Source: Balneolaceae bacterium (lineage in GTDB: Bacteria > Bacteroidota > Rhodothermia > Balneolales > Balneolaceae). From it: a DNA stretch of 64,000 nucleotides. The DNA lies in the NCBI GenBank assembly GCA_034521445.1, contig JAXHMM010000017.1, positions 62,001 through 126,000 on the forward strand. Reading direction: 5' to 3'. The translations under genes were made by a program, and so were the position numbers. Below, piece after piece: positions 33,245-42,347 of this stretch (positions are counted from its first letter, which is position 1; the number at the start of each line of letters is the position of its first letter). The notes beneath the pieces are model-generated. The model made no database searches. It was given only the letters and a program-made list of their open reading frames with translations, and had not been told where the DNA came from.

Positions 33245-34777
33245 TTATTCGGGCTTCATCTGGGGAAAGAAAAGCACATCGCGGATGGAGTCGGAGTCGG
33301 TCATAATCATGGCCAGACGGTCGATGCCCACACCCAGCCCGGCCGTCGGCGGCATGCCGTACTCCAGCGCGCGCAGGAAATCCTCGTCCAGCGACATGGC
33401 CTCCTCGTCGCCTGCCTCCCTCAGTTGCGCCTGCTCCTTGAAGCGGCGCCGCTGGTCCTCCGGGTCATTCAGCTCCGAGAAGGCATTGGCGATCTCCTTG
33501 CCATTGCAGATGCACTCGAAACGCTCCACCAGGCCCTCCTTGCTGCGGTGCTTTTTGGCCAGGGGACTCATTTCAAGGGGATAGTCGGTGATGAAGGTGG
33601 GCTGGATGAGCTCCGGCTCCACATATGTCCCGAAAATCTCGTCGATGATCTTGCCTTTTCCGGCGCCCTTCTCCAGGGTAATATCAAGCTCGGATGCGAT
33701 ATTCTTAAGCTCATCCAAACCCTTGCGGTACAGGTCCTTACCGGTCTTTTCTTCGATAGCCTCCAGCATCGGAATACGCGGCCAGGGGCGGCGGAAATCG
33801 ATCTCCTCGCCTCCCACCGTGACGATGGTGCTGCCGTGCATGGCGAGGGCCACCTTTTCGATCATCCCCTCGACAAAATCCATCATCCAGTGGTAGTCCT
33901 TGTAGGCCACGTAGAGCTCAACCTGGGTGAATTCGGGGTTATGGAAGCGGGAGAGTCCCTCGTTGCGGAAATCCTTGGAAAACTCGTAGACCCCCTCGTA
34001 GCCCCCCACGATCAGTCGCTTGAGATAGAGCTCGTTGGCAATGCGCAGGTAGAGCTTCATGTCGAGGGCGTTGTGGTGGGTCTCGAAGGGCCGCGCGGAG
34101 GCGCCCCCGTACTGGGGCTGCAGGATGGGGGTTTCCACCTCCAGGTAGCCTTTTCCGTTCATGAATTCGCGCATGGCCTGCACCATCTCGGTACGCTGGC
34201 GGAAGACCTCGCGCACCTCGGGATTGACGATCAGGTCGAGATAGCGCTGGCGGTAGCGCTGCTCCTTGTCGGTGAAAGCGTCGTAGGTGACCGTCTCGCC
34301 CTCCTCGTTTTCCGCCTCCTTGGGCATGGGAATGGGGCGTAGCGACTTGCTGAGGATGATGAATTCCTTGGCGTAGACGGTGGTTTCACCCGTTCCGGTA
34401 ACGAAGACGTGTCCCCTGATACCGACGATGTCACCAATGTCGGTGAGTTTCTTGAATACCGTATTGTAGGTCTTCTCACCCACGTCGTTCTTGCGGATAT
34501 AAACCTGCACCGTGCCCTCGGCATCCTGCAGGTTGAAAAAAGTGGAGCCTCCCATGATGCGCCGCGTCATGATGCGCCCGGCCACGGACACCTGTTCCGC
34601 CTCCCCGTGCTCCTGTCCGTCGCCGATGACAAGGTCGGGATGCTCCAGGATTTCGCGGCTGCTGTGGGTCACCTCGAAGGAATAGGGATAGGGATCGAGC
34701 CCCATATCCCGCAGCTCATTCAGTTTTTGGAGGCGAATTTCATGCTGCTCGGAAATCGTGGATTCGGATTCGCTCAT
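33245..34777 (-). CDS. lysS: Lysine--tRNA ligase (class II)
   Basis: 510 residues. The N-terminal OB anticodon-binding domain ([23 protein letters not shown]) is followed by the class II core. Motif 1 is near [19 protein letters not shown], motif 2 is [20 protein letters not shown], and motif 3 is [13 protein letters not shown]. The amino-acid pocket phrase GGASARPF is typical of LysS. Length is normal. It is divergent from the phosphopantetheinyl transferase gene and is the first gene of a two-gene unit with the LolC/E permease. Confidence 0.96.
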   Translation of the reverse strand: MSESESTISEQHEIRLQKLNELRDMGLDPYPYSFEVTHSSREILEHPDLVIGDGQEHGEAEQVSVAGRIMTRRIMGGSTFFNLQDAEGTVQVYIRKNDVGEKTYNTVFKKLTDIGDIVGIRGHVFVTGTGETTVYAKEFIILSKSLRPIPMPKEAENEEGETVTYDAFTDKEQRYRQRYLDLIVNPEVREVFRQRTEMVQAMREFMNGKGYLEVETPILQPQYGGASARPFETHHNALDMKLYLRIANELYLKRLIVGGYEGVYEFSKDFRNEGLSRFHNPEFTQVELYVAYKDYHWMMDFVEGMIEKVALAMHGSTIVTVGGEEIDFRRPWPRIPMLEAIEEKTGKDLYRKGLDELKNIASELDITLEKGAGKGKIIDEIFGTYVEPELIQPTFITDYPLEMSPLAKKHRSKEGLVERFECICNGKEIANAFSELNDPEDQRRRFKEQAQLREAGDEEAMSLDEDFLRALEYGMPPTAGLGVGIDRLAMIMTDSDSIRDVLFFPQMKPE

Positions 34778-34893
34778 GGATAGTTGAGGTTGTGGGTCTT
34801 CATTGGGGGTGCCAAATCACCAAAAATAGGAAATATGATGCAAAGTTGTGAGGTGCCTGCGGCCCTTTTCTTTCCCCTTATAGGAGAGGCTCT

Positions 34894-34901
34894 TATCTTT
34901 G
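34894..34901 (+). promoter_or_regulatory. Bacteroidota-type -7 element (TATCTTTG) ahead of the PPTase operon
   Basis: An exact TAnnTTTG match. It ends only five bases before ATG 34907, which would make that transcript nearly leaderless. If the element is used, the in-frame ATG at 34955 becomes a serious alternative start. Confidence 0.4.
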
Positions 34902-34906
34902 ATCCT

Positions 34907-35554
34907 ATGGACCGCCGGAAACCTCTCGAAATACTCGACCAAAACAGCCTTCCCATGCTGCCGGGCTATGTGCGTTTGGCCTGGAGCCGGATGGACGCGG
35001 AGGGCGGCCAGGACGGACTCTCGGGGGAGGAGCATGAGGAGATGGCCAGTCTGGGCAGCGTGCGCCGGCGGCGTGAATACGGCATGAGCCGCATGCTCAT
35101 ACGCCGCCTGGCCGGCACCGCCGGCATGGAGCCGGCCGAACTGCGCATCCTGAGGGAGGAGGGAGGCAGGCCCTACGGGGAATACCGCGGCCGCCGTGTG
35201 CACCTGAGCCTCACCCACACCGACCGCCGTATCGCCTGCGTGCTGTCGGGCGACGGGCAAGTGGGACTCGACATGGAGCCGGAGGGGCGTCGCGTGCATG
35301 CGCACCTGCGGTCTCGCATGATGCATCCCGGGGAGGTGAAGCCCATGGAGAGCGTCGACACCCTCCGCATATGGACGCTCAAGGAGGCCATGCTCAAACT
35401 ACAGGGCAGGGGACTGAGGACCAACATGAACGAGGTGTGCCTGTCACCCGACGGGGAAGGGCGTTTTGAGGCGATATTTAATAATGAGATGAGGGCCAAA
35501 ATTTGTAGTTTTACGCACGATGGCCACTGGGTCGCCCTGGCCTACTTCATCTAG
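34907..35554 (+). CDS. 4'-phosphopantetheinyl transferase (Sfp type)
   Basis: 215 residues from ATG 34907. It transfers phosphopantetheine from CoA to carrier proteins such as ACP. Core motifs are GQVGLDMEP (metal-binding Asp and Glu) and WTLKEAMLKLQG (KEA motif), with RRREYGMSRMLIRRLAG and HLSLTHTDRRIACVLS upstream, as in Sfp/EntD proteins. It is the first gene of a plus-strand run that continues with a MEMO-like protein 29 bp on. The start is uncertain: a longer open frame extends into the lysS promoter region, and ATG 34955 is another candidate. Confidence 0.82.
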   Translation: MDRRKPLEILDQNSLPMLPGYVRLAWSRMDAEGGQDGLSGEEHEEMASLGSVRRRREYGMSRMLIRRLAGTAGMEPAELRILREEGGRPYGEYRGRRVHLSLTHTDRRIACVLSGDGQVGLDMEPEGRRVHAHLRSRMMHPGEVKPMESVDTLRIWTLKEAMLKLQGRGLRTNMNEVCLSPDGEGRFEAIFNNEMRAKICSFTHDGHWVALAYFI

Positions 35555-35583
35555 CAACAGGATCAGCGCATCGTTTTTCTGCC

Positions 35584-36357
35584 ATGAACATCACCTCGTA
35601 CACCCGGGAGCAGATCACCGAAGGACTCAACCGGGCAAGGGATGCCAACAGGGGAGCCGGCAGCGACCACATCCGCGTTCTCTTTTCGCCCATTACCATA
35701 GACGACCAAAACTTTGACCGGGCATGCGACATTTACAGCCGCATCGACCCGGATAACTACGAGACCGTGGTGGTCGTGGAGACGTATGGGGAAGACCTTG
35801 ACAAGCGGCTGCCCATGCCTTCCAATCGCTTTTTCAAGACCCCGCTGGGACAGGTGAAGGCCAACGAGTTCATGCGTGACGAGTTCTGTGACGAAGACGA
35901 CGATTTCTTCATCCACGACGAGGGCTACAGCGAGGATATGAGCCTGTTCCAGCAGCTGATGATGCTGCAGTGCACCTTCGGGGATGACTTCTCCGTGCTC
36001 AGCGTACAGGTGGCCGACCAGGGCCCGGCCATTGTCAAGGAGCTGGCCTGGGTGCTCGAGGAGGTGCTGGCCTCCAGGCGGGCGCTGGTAGTCTTCTGCT
36101 GCGAGCTTGATAACGAGCGCACGGAGGAATTCGAAAAGGTGCGCAGGATGATCGCCTCGAACAACCAGTCGGGACTCCTCAACTACCTGAACAGCGGCGA
36201 ATCGCACATCCGGGGCACCTCGTCCTTTATCGCAGGCGTTTTGGTGGCACATGCCTGGAAGCTGGACATCACCTTTCTGAACGGCGAATACAGCAACAAC
36301 CGCGGCAGTCTGGTGACCGCCTACGGCGACCGCCAAAACGTATTTATACGGCCGTGA
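35584..36357 (+). CDS. Divergent MEMO1-like (AmmeMemoRadiSam B) protein
   Basis: 257 residues. The overall pattern follows MEMO1-type proteins, with a VVVVETYG strand, FFKTPLGQVKANEFM (compare ETPLGEVPVD), a DxxxSxxxQ-like helix DMSLFQQLMMLQ, the FSVLSVQVADQ strand and VVFCCELDNE. The usual metal-site histidines are not seen: the GPHAGY block is absent and the AHxxEHS block reads DEGYSED. It may therefore be a non-catalytic family member. Its TGA overlaps the GTG start of the next gene, so translation is coupled. Family assignment rests on pattern similarity only. Confidence 0.55.
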   Translation: MNITSYTREQITEGLNRARDANRGAGSDHIRVLFSPITIDDQNFDRACDIYSRIDPDNYETVVVVETYGEDLDKRLPMPSNRFFKTPLGQVKANEFMRDEFCDEDDDFFIHDEGYSEDMSLFQQLMMLQCTFGDDFSVLSVQVADQGPAIVKELAWVLEEVLASRRALVVFCCELDNERTEEFEKVRRMIASNNQSGLLNYLNSGESHIRGTSSFIAGVLVAHAWKLDITFLNGEYSNNRGSLVTAYGDRQNVFIRP

Positions 36358-37232
36358 GCTTCCCGCCGGTCAGTCTCATAGGGACCGGAGCGCTGGGCGG
36401 GGCCTTCCTGGAGGCCTTCTCGGAGCTGGAACTGGACGTTGCCGGTGTCTACAATCGCACCCCATCCCGCGCTACCCGACACGCCGATCGCTTTTCAGGC
36501 GCCCGCTCCGGCGCCTTTCCCGACACCACGGATGAACTGGGAGGGCTCCTTCTGCTTGCCGTGCCAGACGGGGCCGTGGCCGAAACGGCTGCGCGACTGG
36601 CCGGCCTGGGTGGAATCTGGGAGGGGCGCTGCGCCGTACACTGCTCCGGTACGCTCACCTCCGATGCGCTCTCACCCCTGTCCGACAAGGGCGCCCGCAC
36701 GGCTTCCTTTCATCCCCTGCAGAGCTTCACGGCCGAAGGCGGGGGTGGGGCCCGACTGTTCGATGGCATCTGTTTCAGCACCGAGGGAGACGCCCGGGCT
36801 CTCCATCTGCTGGAAAAGCTGGCCCGCCTGCTGAACGCCCGCCTGCTGAAGGTGCGTCCTCAGCAGAAACCGCATATCCACCTGGCCGCGGTCTTTGCCT
36901 CCAATTACCTGGTGGCCCTGCTGGAGGCGGCCGGAAGGGCAGGGGCGGAGAGCGAGGAGGAGCGCGGGGAGCTGGTGCGCGCGCTGGGTCCCCTGGTGCG
37001 GCAGACGGCCGAAAACATCGCGGTCAAAGGCACCGGGGAGGCGCTCAGCGGTCCCATATCCCGGGGCGACGCCGGCACCGTGGAGAAACACCTGGAGCTG
37101 CTCGAAGATCATCCCCGCCTGCGGGAAATCTACAGGCTGCTGGGCGCCGAGCTGCTGGATCTTGTGAAAGGGCGTTCAGAGGAGGATGACCCCCGGACGA
37201 ACGCATACTTAGAAAAGTTGTTGGAACGTTAA
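36354..37232 (+). CDS. Rossmann-like / DUF2520 oxidoreductase-like protein
   Basis: 292 residues. The N-terminal NAD(P)-binding Rossmann fold reads VSLIGTGALGGAFLEAF, with VYNRTPSRATRHADRF and LLLLAVPDGAVAETAARL. The C-terminal DUF2520 helical domain has SFHPLQSFT and KPHIHLAAVFASNYLVALLEAA. It resembles pyrroline-5-carboxylate reductase and 6-phosphogluconate dehydrogenase folds, but the substrate is unknown. It starts with GTG, overlapping the TGA of the MEMO-like gene. The alkyltransferase-like gene begins four bases after its stop. Confidence 0.82.
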   Translation: MSFPPVSLIGTGALGGAFLEAFSELELDVAGVYNRTPSRATRHADRFSGARSGAFPDTTDELGGLLLLAVPDGAVAETAARLAGLGGIWEGRCAVHCSGTLTSDALSPLSDKGARTASFHPLQSFTAEGGGGARLFDGICFSTEGDARALHLLEKLARLLNARLLKVRPQQKPHIHLAAVFASNYLVALLEAAGRAGAESEEERGELVRALGPLVRQTAENIAVKGTGEALSGPISRGDAGTVEKHLELLEDHPRLREIYRLLGAELLDLVKGRSEEDDPRTNAYLEKLLER

Positions 37233-37236
37233 GGCC

Positions 37237-37563
37237 ATGAACGCCTCTGAAAAAGACTACTACGAACGGGTCTACGAGGTGGTCCGCCGCATTCCAAGCG
37301 GACGGGTAACCACCTACGGGGCCGTCGCCTCGCACCTGGGCATTGCCTCAGGAGCTCGGATGGTAGGCTATGCCCTCAACGGTTCCGCCGACCGCCTGCC
37401 GGCGCACCGGGTGGTGAACCGGCTGGGTGAGCTGAGCGGCCGTGAACACTTTCCCGACGACACCATGCGGGAGAGACTCCGCCAGGAGGGCGTCACCTTC
37501 GTGGAACCCTACAGGGTAGACCTGGACCAACACTTTTGGAATCCCTCGGATCCGAATCAATGA
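37237..37563 (+). CDS. Alkyltransferase-like (ATL) protein of the MGMT family
   Basis: 108 residues. Only the DNA-binding MGMT domain is present: RIPSGRVTTYGAVASHLG and RMVGYALNGS, then PAHRVVN where active methyltransferases have PCHR. Ala56 replaces the methyl-accepting Cys. Such ATL proteins bind O6-alkylguanine and hand it to nucleotide excision repair (UvrABC), and uvrC is encoded at 20.9 kb. Its TGA overlaps the ATG of the following thioredoxin-like gene. Confidence 0.88.
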   Translation: MNASEKDYYERVYEVVRRIPSGRVTTYGAVASHLGIASGARMVGYALNGSADRLPAHRVVNRLGELSGREHFPDDTMRERLRQEGVTFVEPYRVDLDQHFWNPSDPNQ

Positions 37564-38078
37564 AAGCAAAGATCCCGATCATCGAACTTGCCATCCTGCT
37601 GGCTCTGAGCGCATCGGCCGGTACCGCTTTTGCGCAGCAGGCCATCTCGGACGAAGAGCTGCTGGTGGACGCCGGGCCGGATACCCTCCAGCAGGTCATT
37701 GACTCCTACCAGGGGGAAAAGGCCGTAATCGTAAACGTCTGGGCCACCTGGTGCGCCCCCTGCATCGAGGAATTTCCCCATCTCGTCGATATTCAGCGAA
37801 AGTACGCCGACCAGGTGCAGGTGATCTTCGTGTCGGCCGACTTTCCCGACGTGCGCGGCCGCGCCCTCGACTTCCTGCGCAGGCAGGGGGTGGACTGGAC
37901 CACCTATTTCAAGCAGGGCGGGGACCAGGCCTTTATTGAATCGCTTTCCTCCGACTGGAGCGGCGCGCTGCCCTTCAGCAAGGTCTACGACACCTCCGGC
38001 AGCGTGGTGGCCAGCTGGCAGGCCAAAACTTCTTTCGAAACTTTCGAGAAATACGTCAAACAAGCAATAAACCCCTGA
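37560..38078 (+). CDS. TlpA-like thiol:disulfide oxidoreductase, exported
   Basis: 172 residues. A signal peptide ending at TAFAQQ is followed by a thioredoxin fold with VNVWATWCAPCIEEFP (Cys65-Ala-Pro-Cys68). This is the TlpA/ResA type that reduces disulfides outside the cytoplasm. ATG 37560 overlaps the stop of the ATL gene by four bases (ATGA). A second thioredoxin-fold gene follows 4 bp after its stop. Confidence 0.88.
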   Translation: MKAKIPIIELAILLALSASAGTAFAQQAISDEELLVDAGPDTLQQVIDSYQGEKAVIVNVWATWCAPCIEEFPHLVDIQRKYADQVQVIFVSADFPDVRGRALDFLRRQGVDWTTYFKQGGDQAFIESLSSDWSGALPFSKVYDTSGSVVASWQAKTSFETFEKYVKQAINP

Positions 38079-38082
38079 TATC

Positions 38083-38712
38083 ATGTTTAAACAAACGCTT
38101 CGTCTGCTTACCGTACTGATGCTTGGCTTCGGCCTGGCGGCCTTTGTGCCGTTGGAAGAGCCGGCGAATCCCAAGCTTGAACTTGGTGCAAAGGCGCCCC
38201 TTACCGATTACGAGATGCAGAACGTGGACGGCGAGATGCTGAGCCTGTCCGACGTGGCCGGTGAGAACGGCGTGCTGGTGGTCTTCTCATGCAATACCTG
38301 TCCCTGGGTGGAACGCTGGGAGGACCGCTACAACCCCGTTGCCGGCCTGGCCGAGGAGAACGATATCGGCGTGATATTCCCCAATTCCAACGCGGCTATC
38401 CGCGACGGTGGAGAAAGCTTCCAAGACATGGTGCAGCGCGCCCGCAGCAGCGGCTACGAATTTCCCTACGTGCTGGACGAAGATGCGCGCCTGGCCTCAG
38501 CCTTCGGCGCCACACACACTCCCGATGTCTTCCTGTTCAACGGCGACATGGAGCTGGTCTACAAAGGCGCCATTGACGACAATGCCGCTTCGGCGGAGGA
38601 CGTCGGGCAGCACTACCTGCGCGACGCCATCAACGCGCTGGCCAACGGCGGAGAGATCGGTCCCAAGGAGACCAAATCGCTGGGCTGCGAGATCAAATTC
38701 CCCGAATCCTGA
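38083..38712 (+). CDS. Thioredoxin-fold redoxin-like protein, exported
   Basis: 209 residues with an N-terminal signal (LLTVLMLGFGLAAF). The redox motif is SCNTCPWVERWE (Cys70-Asn-Thr-Cys73) in an AhpC/TSA-like redoxin, with THTPDVFLFNGDMELVYKGAIDD as the cis-proline region. Proteins of this shape (CNTCP or CNHCP) are common in Bacteroidota and are thought to handle envelope redox tasks. It is the last gene of the PPTase-to-redoxin run and is followed by an intrinsic terminator. Confidence 0.82.
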   Translation: MFKQTLRLLTVLMLGFGLAAFVPLEEPANPKLELGAKAPLTDYEMQNVDGEMLSLSDVAGENGVLVVFSCNTCPWVERWEDRYNPVAGLAEENDIGVIFPNSNAAIRDGGESFQDMVQRARSSGYEFPYVLDEDARLASAFGATHTPDVFLFNGDMELVYKGAIDDNAASAEDVGQHYLRDAINALANGGEIGPKETKSLGCEIKFPES

Positions 38713-38744
38713 TACACATTTCCGCCTGAATTGGTTATTTTGAG

Positions 38745-38778
38745 GGCCTTCCGCCATGCGGTGGAGGGCCTTCTTTAT
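38745..38778 (+). terminator. Intrinsic terminator after the PPTase-redoxin operon
   Basis: Stem 38745-38755 (GGCCTTCCGCC) pairs with 38760-38770 through 11 positions including two G-U pairs, around the loop ATGC. TTCTTTAT follows. It lies 33 bp past the redoxin stop and 17 bp before queE. Confidence 0.75.
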
Positions 38779-38794
38779 AAATGCGACCTGCACC

Positions 38795-39454
38795 ATGTAC
38801 CGAGCCGAAACCGCCACACCAAATAATGCCGGAACCTCCGGGAGGAAACTCTCGGAGGTGGCGTATCCGGTCATGGAACACTTCCTGACCATACAGGGGG
38901 AGGGCGTGCATACCGGTAAGGCCGCCTACTTCATACGTACGGCGGGCTGCGACGTCAACTGCTGGTGGTGCGACGTGCAGGAGAGCTGGGACGAGGAGAA
39001 GCACCCGCCCGTCACCGTGGGCGAGCTGGTGGAGGCCGCCTCCGAAAGCGGGGCGCCTATGGCTGTGCTCACCGGCGGGGAGCCCCTGTTGCACGATCTG
39101 GGACCGCTCACGCGGGCGCTTCGGCAGGCCGGCCTGCGCACCCATCTCGAGACCAGCGGGTCCTCGCCCATGTCGGGACACGTTGACTGGGTCACCCTCT
39201 CCCCGAAACGCTTCAAGAAGCCGCTGAAGGAGGCCTACGCCTGCGCGGACGAGCTAAAGGTAGTGGTGCTCACCGCCAAGGACCTGGCGTGGGCCGAGTC
39301 GTGCGCCGCCCGCTGCCCCAACAACACGCGCCTGTTACTGCAGCCTGAATGGAGCCGAAGCGAGGAGGCCGTCCCACTAATTTTCGACTATATAAAACAA
39401 CATCCTCAATGGGAAATAAGCCTGCAGACCCACAAATTCATGGGGGTGCGCTGA
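38795..39454 (+). CDS. queE: 7-carboxy-7-deazaguanine synthase (QueE)
   Basis: 219 residues. This radical-SAM enzyme of queuosine biosynthesis turns 6-carboxytetrahydropterin into 7-carboxy-7-deazaguanine. The cluster motif is Cys52-x3-Cys56-x2-Cys59 in RTAGCDVNCWWCDVQ, preceded by the typical FLTIQGEGVHTG. TGGEPLLH is the SAM-binding GGE motif. SPKRFKKP fits the substrate region. ATG 38795 is chosen because a longer frame would begin inside the upstream terminator. No other queuosine precursor gene is nearby except the QTMAN homologue at 30.8 kb. Confidence 0.9.
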   Translation: MYRAETATPNNAGTSGRKLSEVAYPVMEHFLTIQGEGVHTGKAAYFIRTAGCDVNCWWCDVQESWDEEKHPPVTVGELVEAASESGAPMAVLTGGEPLLHDLGPLTRALRQAGLRTHLETSGSSPMSGHVDWVTLSPKRFKKPLKEAYACADELKVVVLTAKDLAWAESCAARCPNNTRLLLQPEWSRSEEAVPLIFDYIKQHPQWEISLQTHKFMGVR

Positions 39455-39461
39455 GCCGCCC

Positions 39462-40187
39462 ATGAGTCGACTCTCCTCGCCATTTACCGCCGTTGTAACC
39501 GGTGCCAGCCGCGGCATTGGCCGCCGCATTGCCCGCGCACTCGCCCGCGAGGGTGACGTCTACCTGCTGCTGGTGGCCCGCAGCCGCGAGGGACTCGTGC
39601 GTACCCGAAGCCGCTGCATGGAGGAGGGCGCTCCCGGCGCCGAACTGCAATGCTGCGACCTGACGGAGCCGGAGCAGGTGCAGGCGCTGGAGGTTCCGGA
39701 CACTTGGCCGCCCGTAGGCCTGCTTGTCAATAACGCAGGATCGTATCTTCTAAAGGACTTGCAGGCAACGACATACGAAGAATACCACAGACAAATTCAA
39801 AGTAATCTTTTCTCGGCCGTACATGCCACCGGACGCTTCCTGCCCGGGATGAAGGAGCAGGGACAGGGGCTGTTGGTCAATATCTGCTCGGTCGGCGCCC
39901 TGCAGGGACTGGCCGAGAGCGGCGCCTACGCCTCCTCAAAACATGCGCTGCTGGGGTTTACGCGCTCGCTGCGCGAAGAGCTGAAGGAGGAGGGCATAGG
40001 GGTCACCGCCGTCAACCTGGGACAGACGCACTCTTCCTCCTGGAAGGATTCTGACCGTGACCCGCGCGAGCTGGTGGATCCCGAAGATGTGGCGCGGATT
40101 GTGGTCGCGCTGGCGCGGCTGAGCGGACGCAGCGTAGTGGAGGAGCTCAGGGTTCAGCCCCAGGGAGGGCAGGGGCCTCCCTTATAG
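39462..40187 (+). CDS. Short-chain dehydrogenase/reductase
   Basis: 241 residues, a classical SDR with cofactor loop TGASRGIGRR, NNAG motif in LLVNNAGSYLL, and catalytic YASSK (Tyr and Lys) preceded by the Ser of NICSVGALQG. The Arg after the cofactor glycines suggests NADP. The substrate is unknown. It begins seven bases after queE stops, so they are probably co-transcribed. Some annotation systems call similar proteins sepiapterin-reductase-like, which would fit a pterin-related role beside QueE, but that is speculation. Confidence 0.88.
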   Translation: MSRLSSPFTAVVTGASRGIGRRIARALAREGDVYLLLVARSREGLVRTRSRCMEEGAPGAELQCCDLTEPEQVQALEVPDTWPPVGLLVNNAGSYLLKDLQATTYEEYHRQIQSNLFSAVHATGRFLPGMKEQGQGLLVNICSVGALQGLAESGAYASSKHALLGFTRSLREELKEEGIGVTAVNLGQTHSSSWKDSDRDPRELVDPEDVARIVVALARLSGRSVVEELRVQPQGGQGPPL

Positions 40188-40326
40188 AGGGCATACCGGA
40201 GGTGTACCGACATGGAACGGTGGCGGCAAGGGTAACCTTTTGTAAAACCATTGGGATATCGCCCTCAATTTTTCCTTCTTATACCTTGGCTACAAGGTCA
40301 TCAATCATAATAACAGTCGATTTTCC

Positions 40327-41517
40327 ATGCACAAGTCACGTACATCCACCATCGTCGCGATGCTTGCACTCTTCCTGGCCGCCTGCAGCGGGGGACAGAC
40401 CGACCAGGCCGCCCCGTCGAATACCTCAACCGATGGCAGCCAACCCGTCATGGGACAGGGCATACAGGACACCCTGGACACCTCCGGGTACACCCTTGAA
40501 ACCGTCACGACCGCCGTTTCGGTGCCATGGGGCATGACCTGGCTTCCCGATGGACAGATGCTTGTGACCGAACGCAGCGGCAGCCTCCACCTCTTCGGCG
40601 ATGGCAGCGAGCCCATACGCACGATCGATGGTCTGCCGGAGATCTGGGCGCGCAGCCAGGGGGGATTGCTGGACATCGCCCTGCATCCCAATTACGAGGA
40701 GAACGGCTGGATCTACATCACCTATTCAAGTCCTGAGGGCGGCGAGGGCGCTAACACGGCCCTCATGCGGGCCCGGCTCAACGACGATCGCACCGGCCTG
40801 GTTGACCAGGAAGTGCTCTACAAGGCCGAGCCCAACAGCGGACGGGGACAGCATTTTGGAAGCCGCATCGTTTTCGACAACGAGGGTCACGTCTTCTTTG
40901 GCATTGGCGACCGCGGCAACCGCGGGGAAAATCCCCAGGACATCACCCGGGACATGGGTAAAATATACCGTCTGAACACCGACGGCAGCATTCCGGAGGA
41001 CAACCCCTTCGTGGGACAGGAGGGATTGGACGCCATCTTCGCCTACGGTATCCGCAATCCGCAGGGCATGGACCTTCACCCTGAATCGGGCGAGCTCTGG
41101 GAGCATGAGCACGGTCCGCAGGGCGGCGACGAAATCAACATTATCCGGGCCGGAAACAATTACGGCTGGCCGGAGATCTGCTACTGCGTCGATTACGGCG
41201 GAGACGAGATTACCTCCGATACCGCCCGGGCGGGCATGGAGCAGCCGGTATGGTACTGGAACCCGTCTATCGCGCCTTCAGGCATGACCTTCGTGACCTC
41301 CGATCGCTATCCTGACTGGCAGGGAGACCTGCTGGCTGGATCCCTGAAATTCGGCTATCTCGTACGTGTAGAGGTGGAAAACAACGAAGTGACAGGCGAG
41401 CAGATCGCCTTTGACGGCATCGGGAGGGTACGTAACATCGAGCAGGGGCCGGACGGCTACCTCTATGTAGCCACCGAGTCAGACAACGGCATCGTACGCA
41501 TCGTACCCAATCAGTAG
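40327..41517 (+). CDS. PQQ-dependent aldose sugar dehydrogenase (soluble, lipoprotein)
   Basis: 396 residues. Lipobox LAAC (Cys20) indicates a lipoprotein. The rest is a six-bladed propeller of the glucose/sorbosone dehydrogenase family: VPWGMTWLPDGQMLVTERSG, GGLLDIALHPNY, FGSRIVFDNEGHVFFGIGDRG, FAYGIRNPQGMDLHPESGELWEHEHGPQGGDEIN and NYGWPE. These supply the PQQ- and calcium-binding residues of YliI/Asd-type enzymes, which oxidise aldoses in the periplasm. It stands alone on the plus strand after a 139-bp gap. Confidence 0.9.
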   Translation: MHKSRTSTIVAMLALFLAACSGGQTDQAAPSNTSTDGSQPVMGQGIQDTLDTSGYTLETVTTAVSVPWGMTWLPDGQMLVTERSGSLHLFGDGSEPIRTIDGLPEIWARSQGGLLDIALHPNYEENGWIYITYSSPEGGEGANTALMRARLNDDRTGLVDQEVLYKAEPNSGRGQHFGSRIVFDNEGHVFFGIGDRGNRGENPQDITRDMGKIYRLNTDGSIPEDNPFVGQEGLDAIFAYGIRNPQGMDLHPESGELWEHEHGPQGGDEINIIRAGNNYGWPEICYCVDYGGDEITSDTARAGMEQPVWYWNPSIAPSGMTFVTSDRYPDWQGDLLAGSLKFGYLVRVEVENNEVTGEQIAFDGIGRVRNIEQGPDGYLYVATESDNGIVRIVPNQ

Positions 41518-41714
41518 GACTTTCCTTGTAGCCGGATCTTTCCGACCGCTGACGGCGGTGTGGAGAGGTCCGAAGGGCAGGGTGGACAGGATCCGGCACA
41601 GCGCTGGTCTCCATGTCCATATGTTTAACTTTACATAATATAAATTATACGACATATATATAGTAAGTCTGCCAGGATTGACCGTTAAAGGATCGTAATT
41701 TCCTGCACGGCGCG

Positions 41715-42257
41715 CTATTGCGCGCGTCTGTAGCGAATGCGCCATTGCAGCTGCCAGCTCTCGCCCCCGTCGGCAGAGCGTTCCCAGTCCCAGGTCAGGC
41801 TGTCGCGCGTAATCTCGTGAAAAACCATGCGCTGTAAAACCTCGTTGCCCTGCGGGTCCATCCCTGTTCGGTGGAAAATGCGCCGGTCGCCGTCTACAGC
41901 CCCGGTAAAATCCAGGTAGCCTCCCTGGTTGTCCACCCAGGTCTGCTTCCACATGCCGGAGGCCGGCTGAAAGACCGACCAGCTGTTTCCGGCGTAGCCG
42001 TCCATGGTTCCCCCCTCGGCGGAGAAATTCTCCTGGATCACCCTGCCGCCCAGGATGCGTTCGATGCGGTTGGTGCCCCGACCGGTCGTCCCGTCCCTGT
42101 TCTCCCAGGTCAGGTTCCACTCGCCCAGCCAGAAATCGTAGAAATGGGCGGGTTCAAGATTGGCTATGCGAAGTGATTCCGGACTTTCGGATTGCTGGGC
42201 GTGCGAGGCGGCGGCAAGTATCATCAGCAGTACAACAAAGGCAAGAAGCGTTTTCAT
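41715..42257 (-). CDS. Secreted DUF1579-like protein
   Basis: 180 residues. A signal peptide ending AAASHAQ is followed by a domain with FYDFWLGEWNLTW and IERILGGRVIQENF, resembling the DUF1579 / THAP4-like beta-barrel proteins that begin with a DFxxGxW motif. These may bind small hydrophobic ligands or heme, but no function is established here. The far side is a convergent, AT-rich gap (41518-41714) with no gene. The gene reads away from the AraC-type regulator gene, whose stop lies 90 bp upstream on the same strand. Confidence 0.6.
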   Translation of the reverse strand: MKTLLAFVVLLMILAAASHAQQSESPESLRIANLEPAHFYDFWLGEWNLTWENRDGTTGRGTNRIERILGGRVIQENFSAEGGTMDGYAGNSWSVFQPASGMWKQTWVDNQGGYLDFTGAVDGDRRIFHRTGMDPQGNEVLQRMVFHEITRDSLTWDWERSADGGESWQLQWRIRYRRAQ

Positions 42258-42347
42258 GGCGGTTCTGTGACGTTAAAAGTAGGGTTTCTCCCAAATTTGC
42301 CTTCTAAGCGTCTTAAATCGTCTCTGTTTATAAAGGTTGACCCCTTT

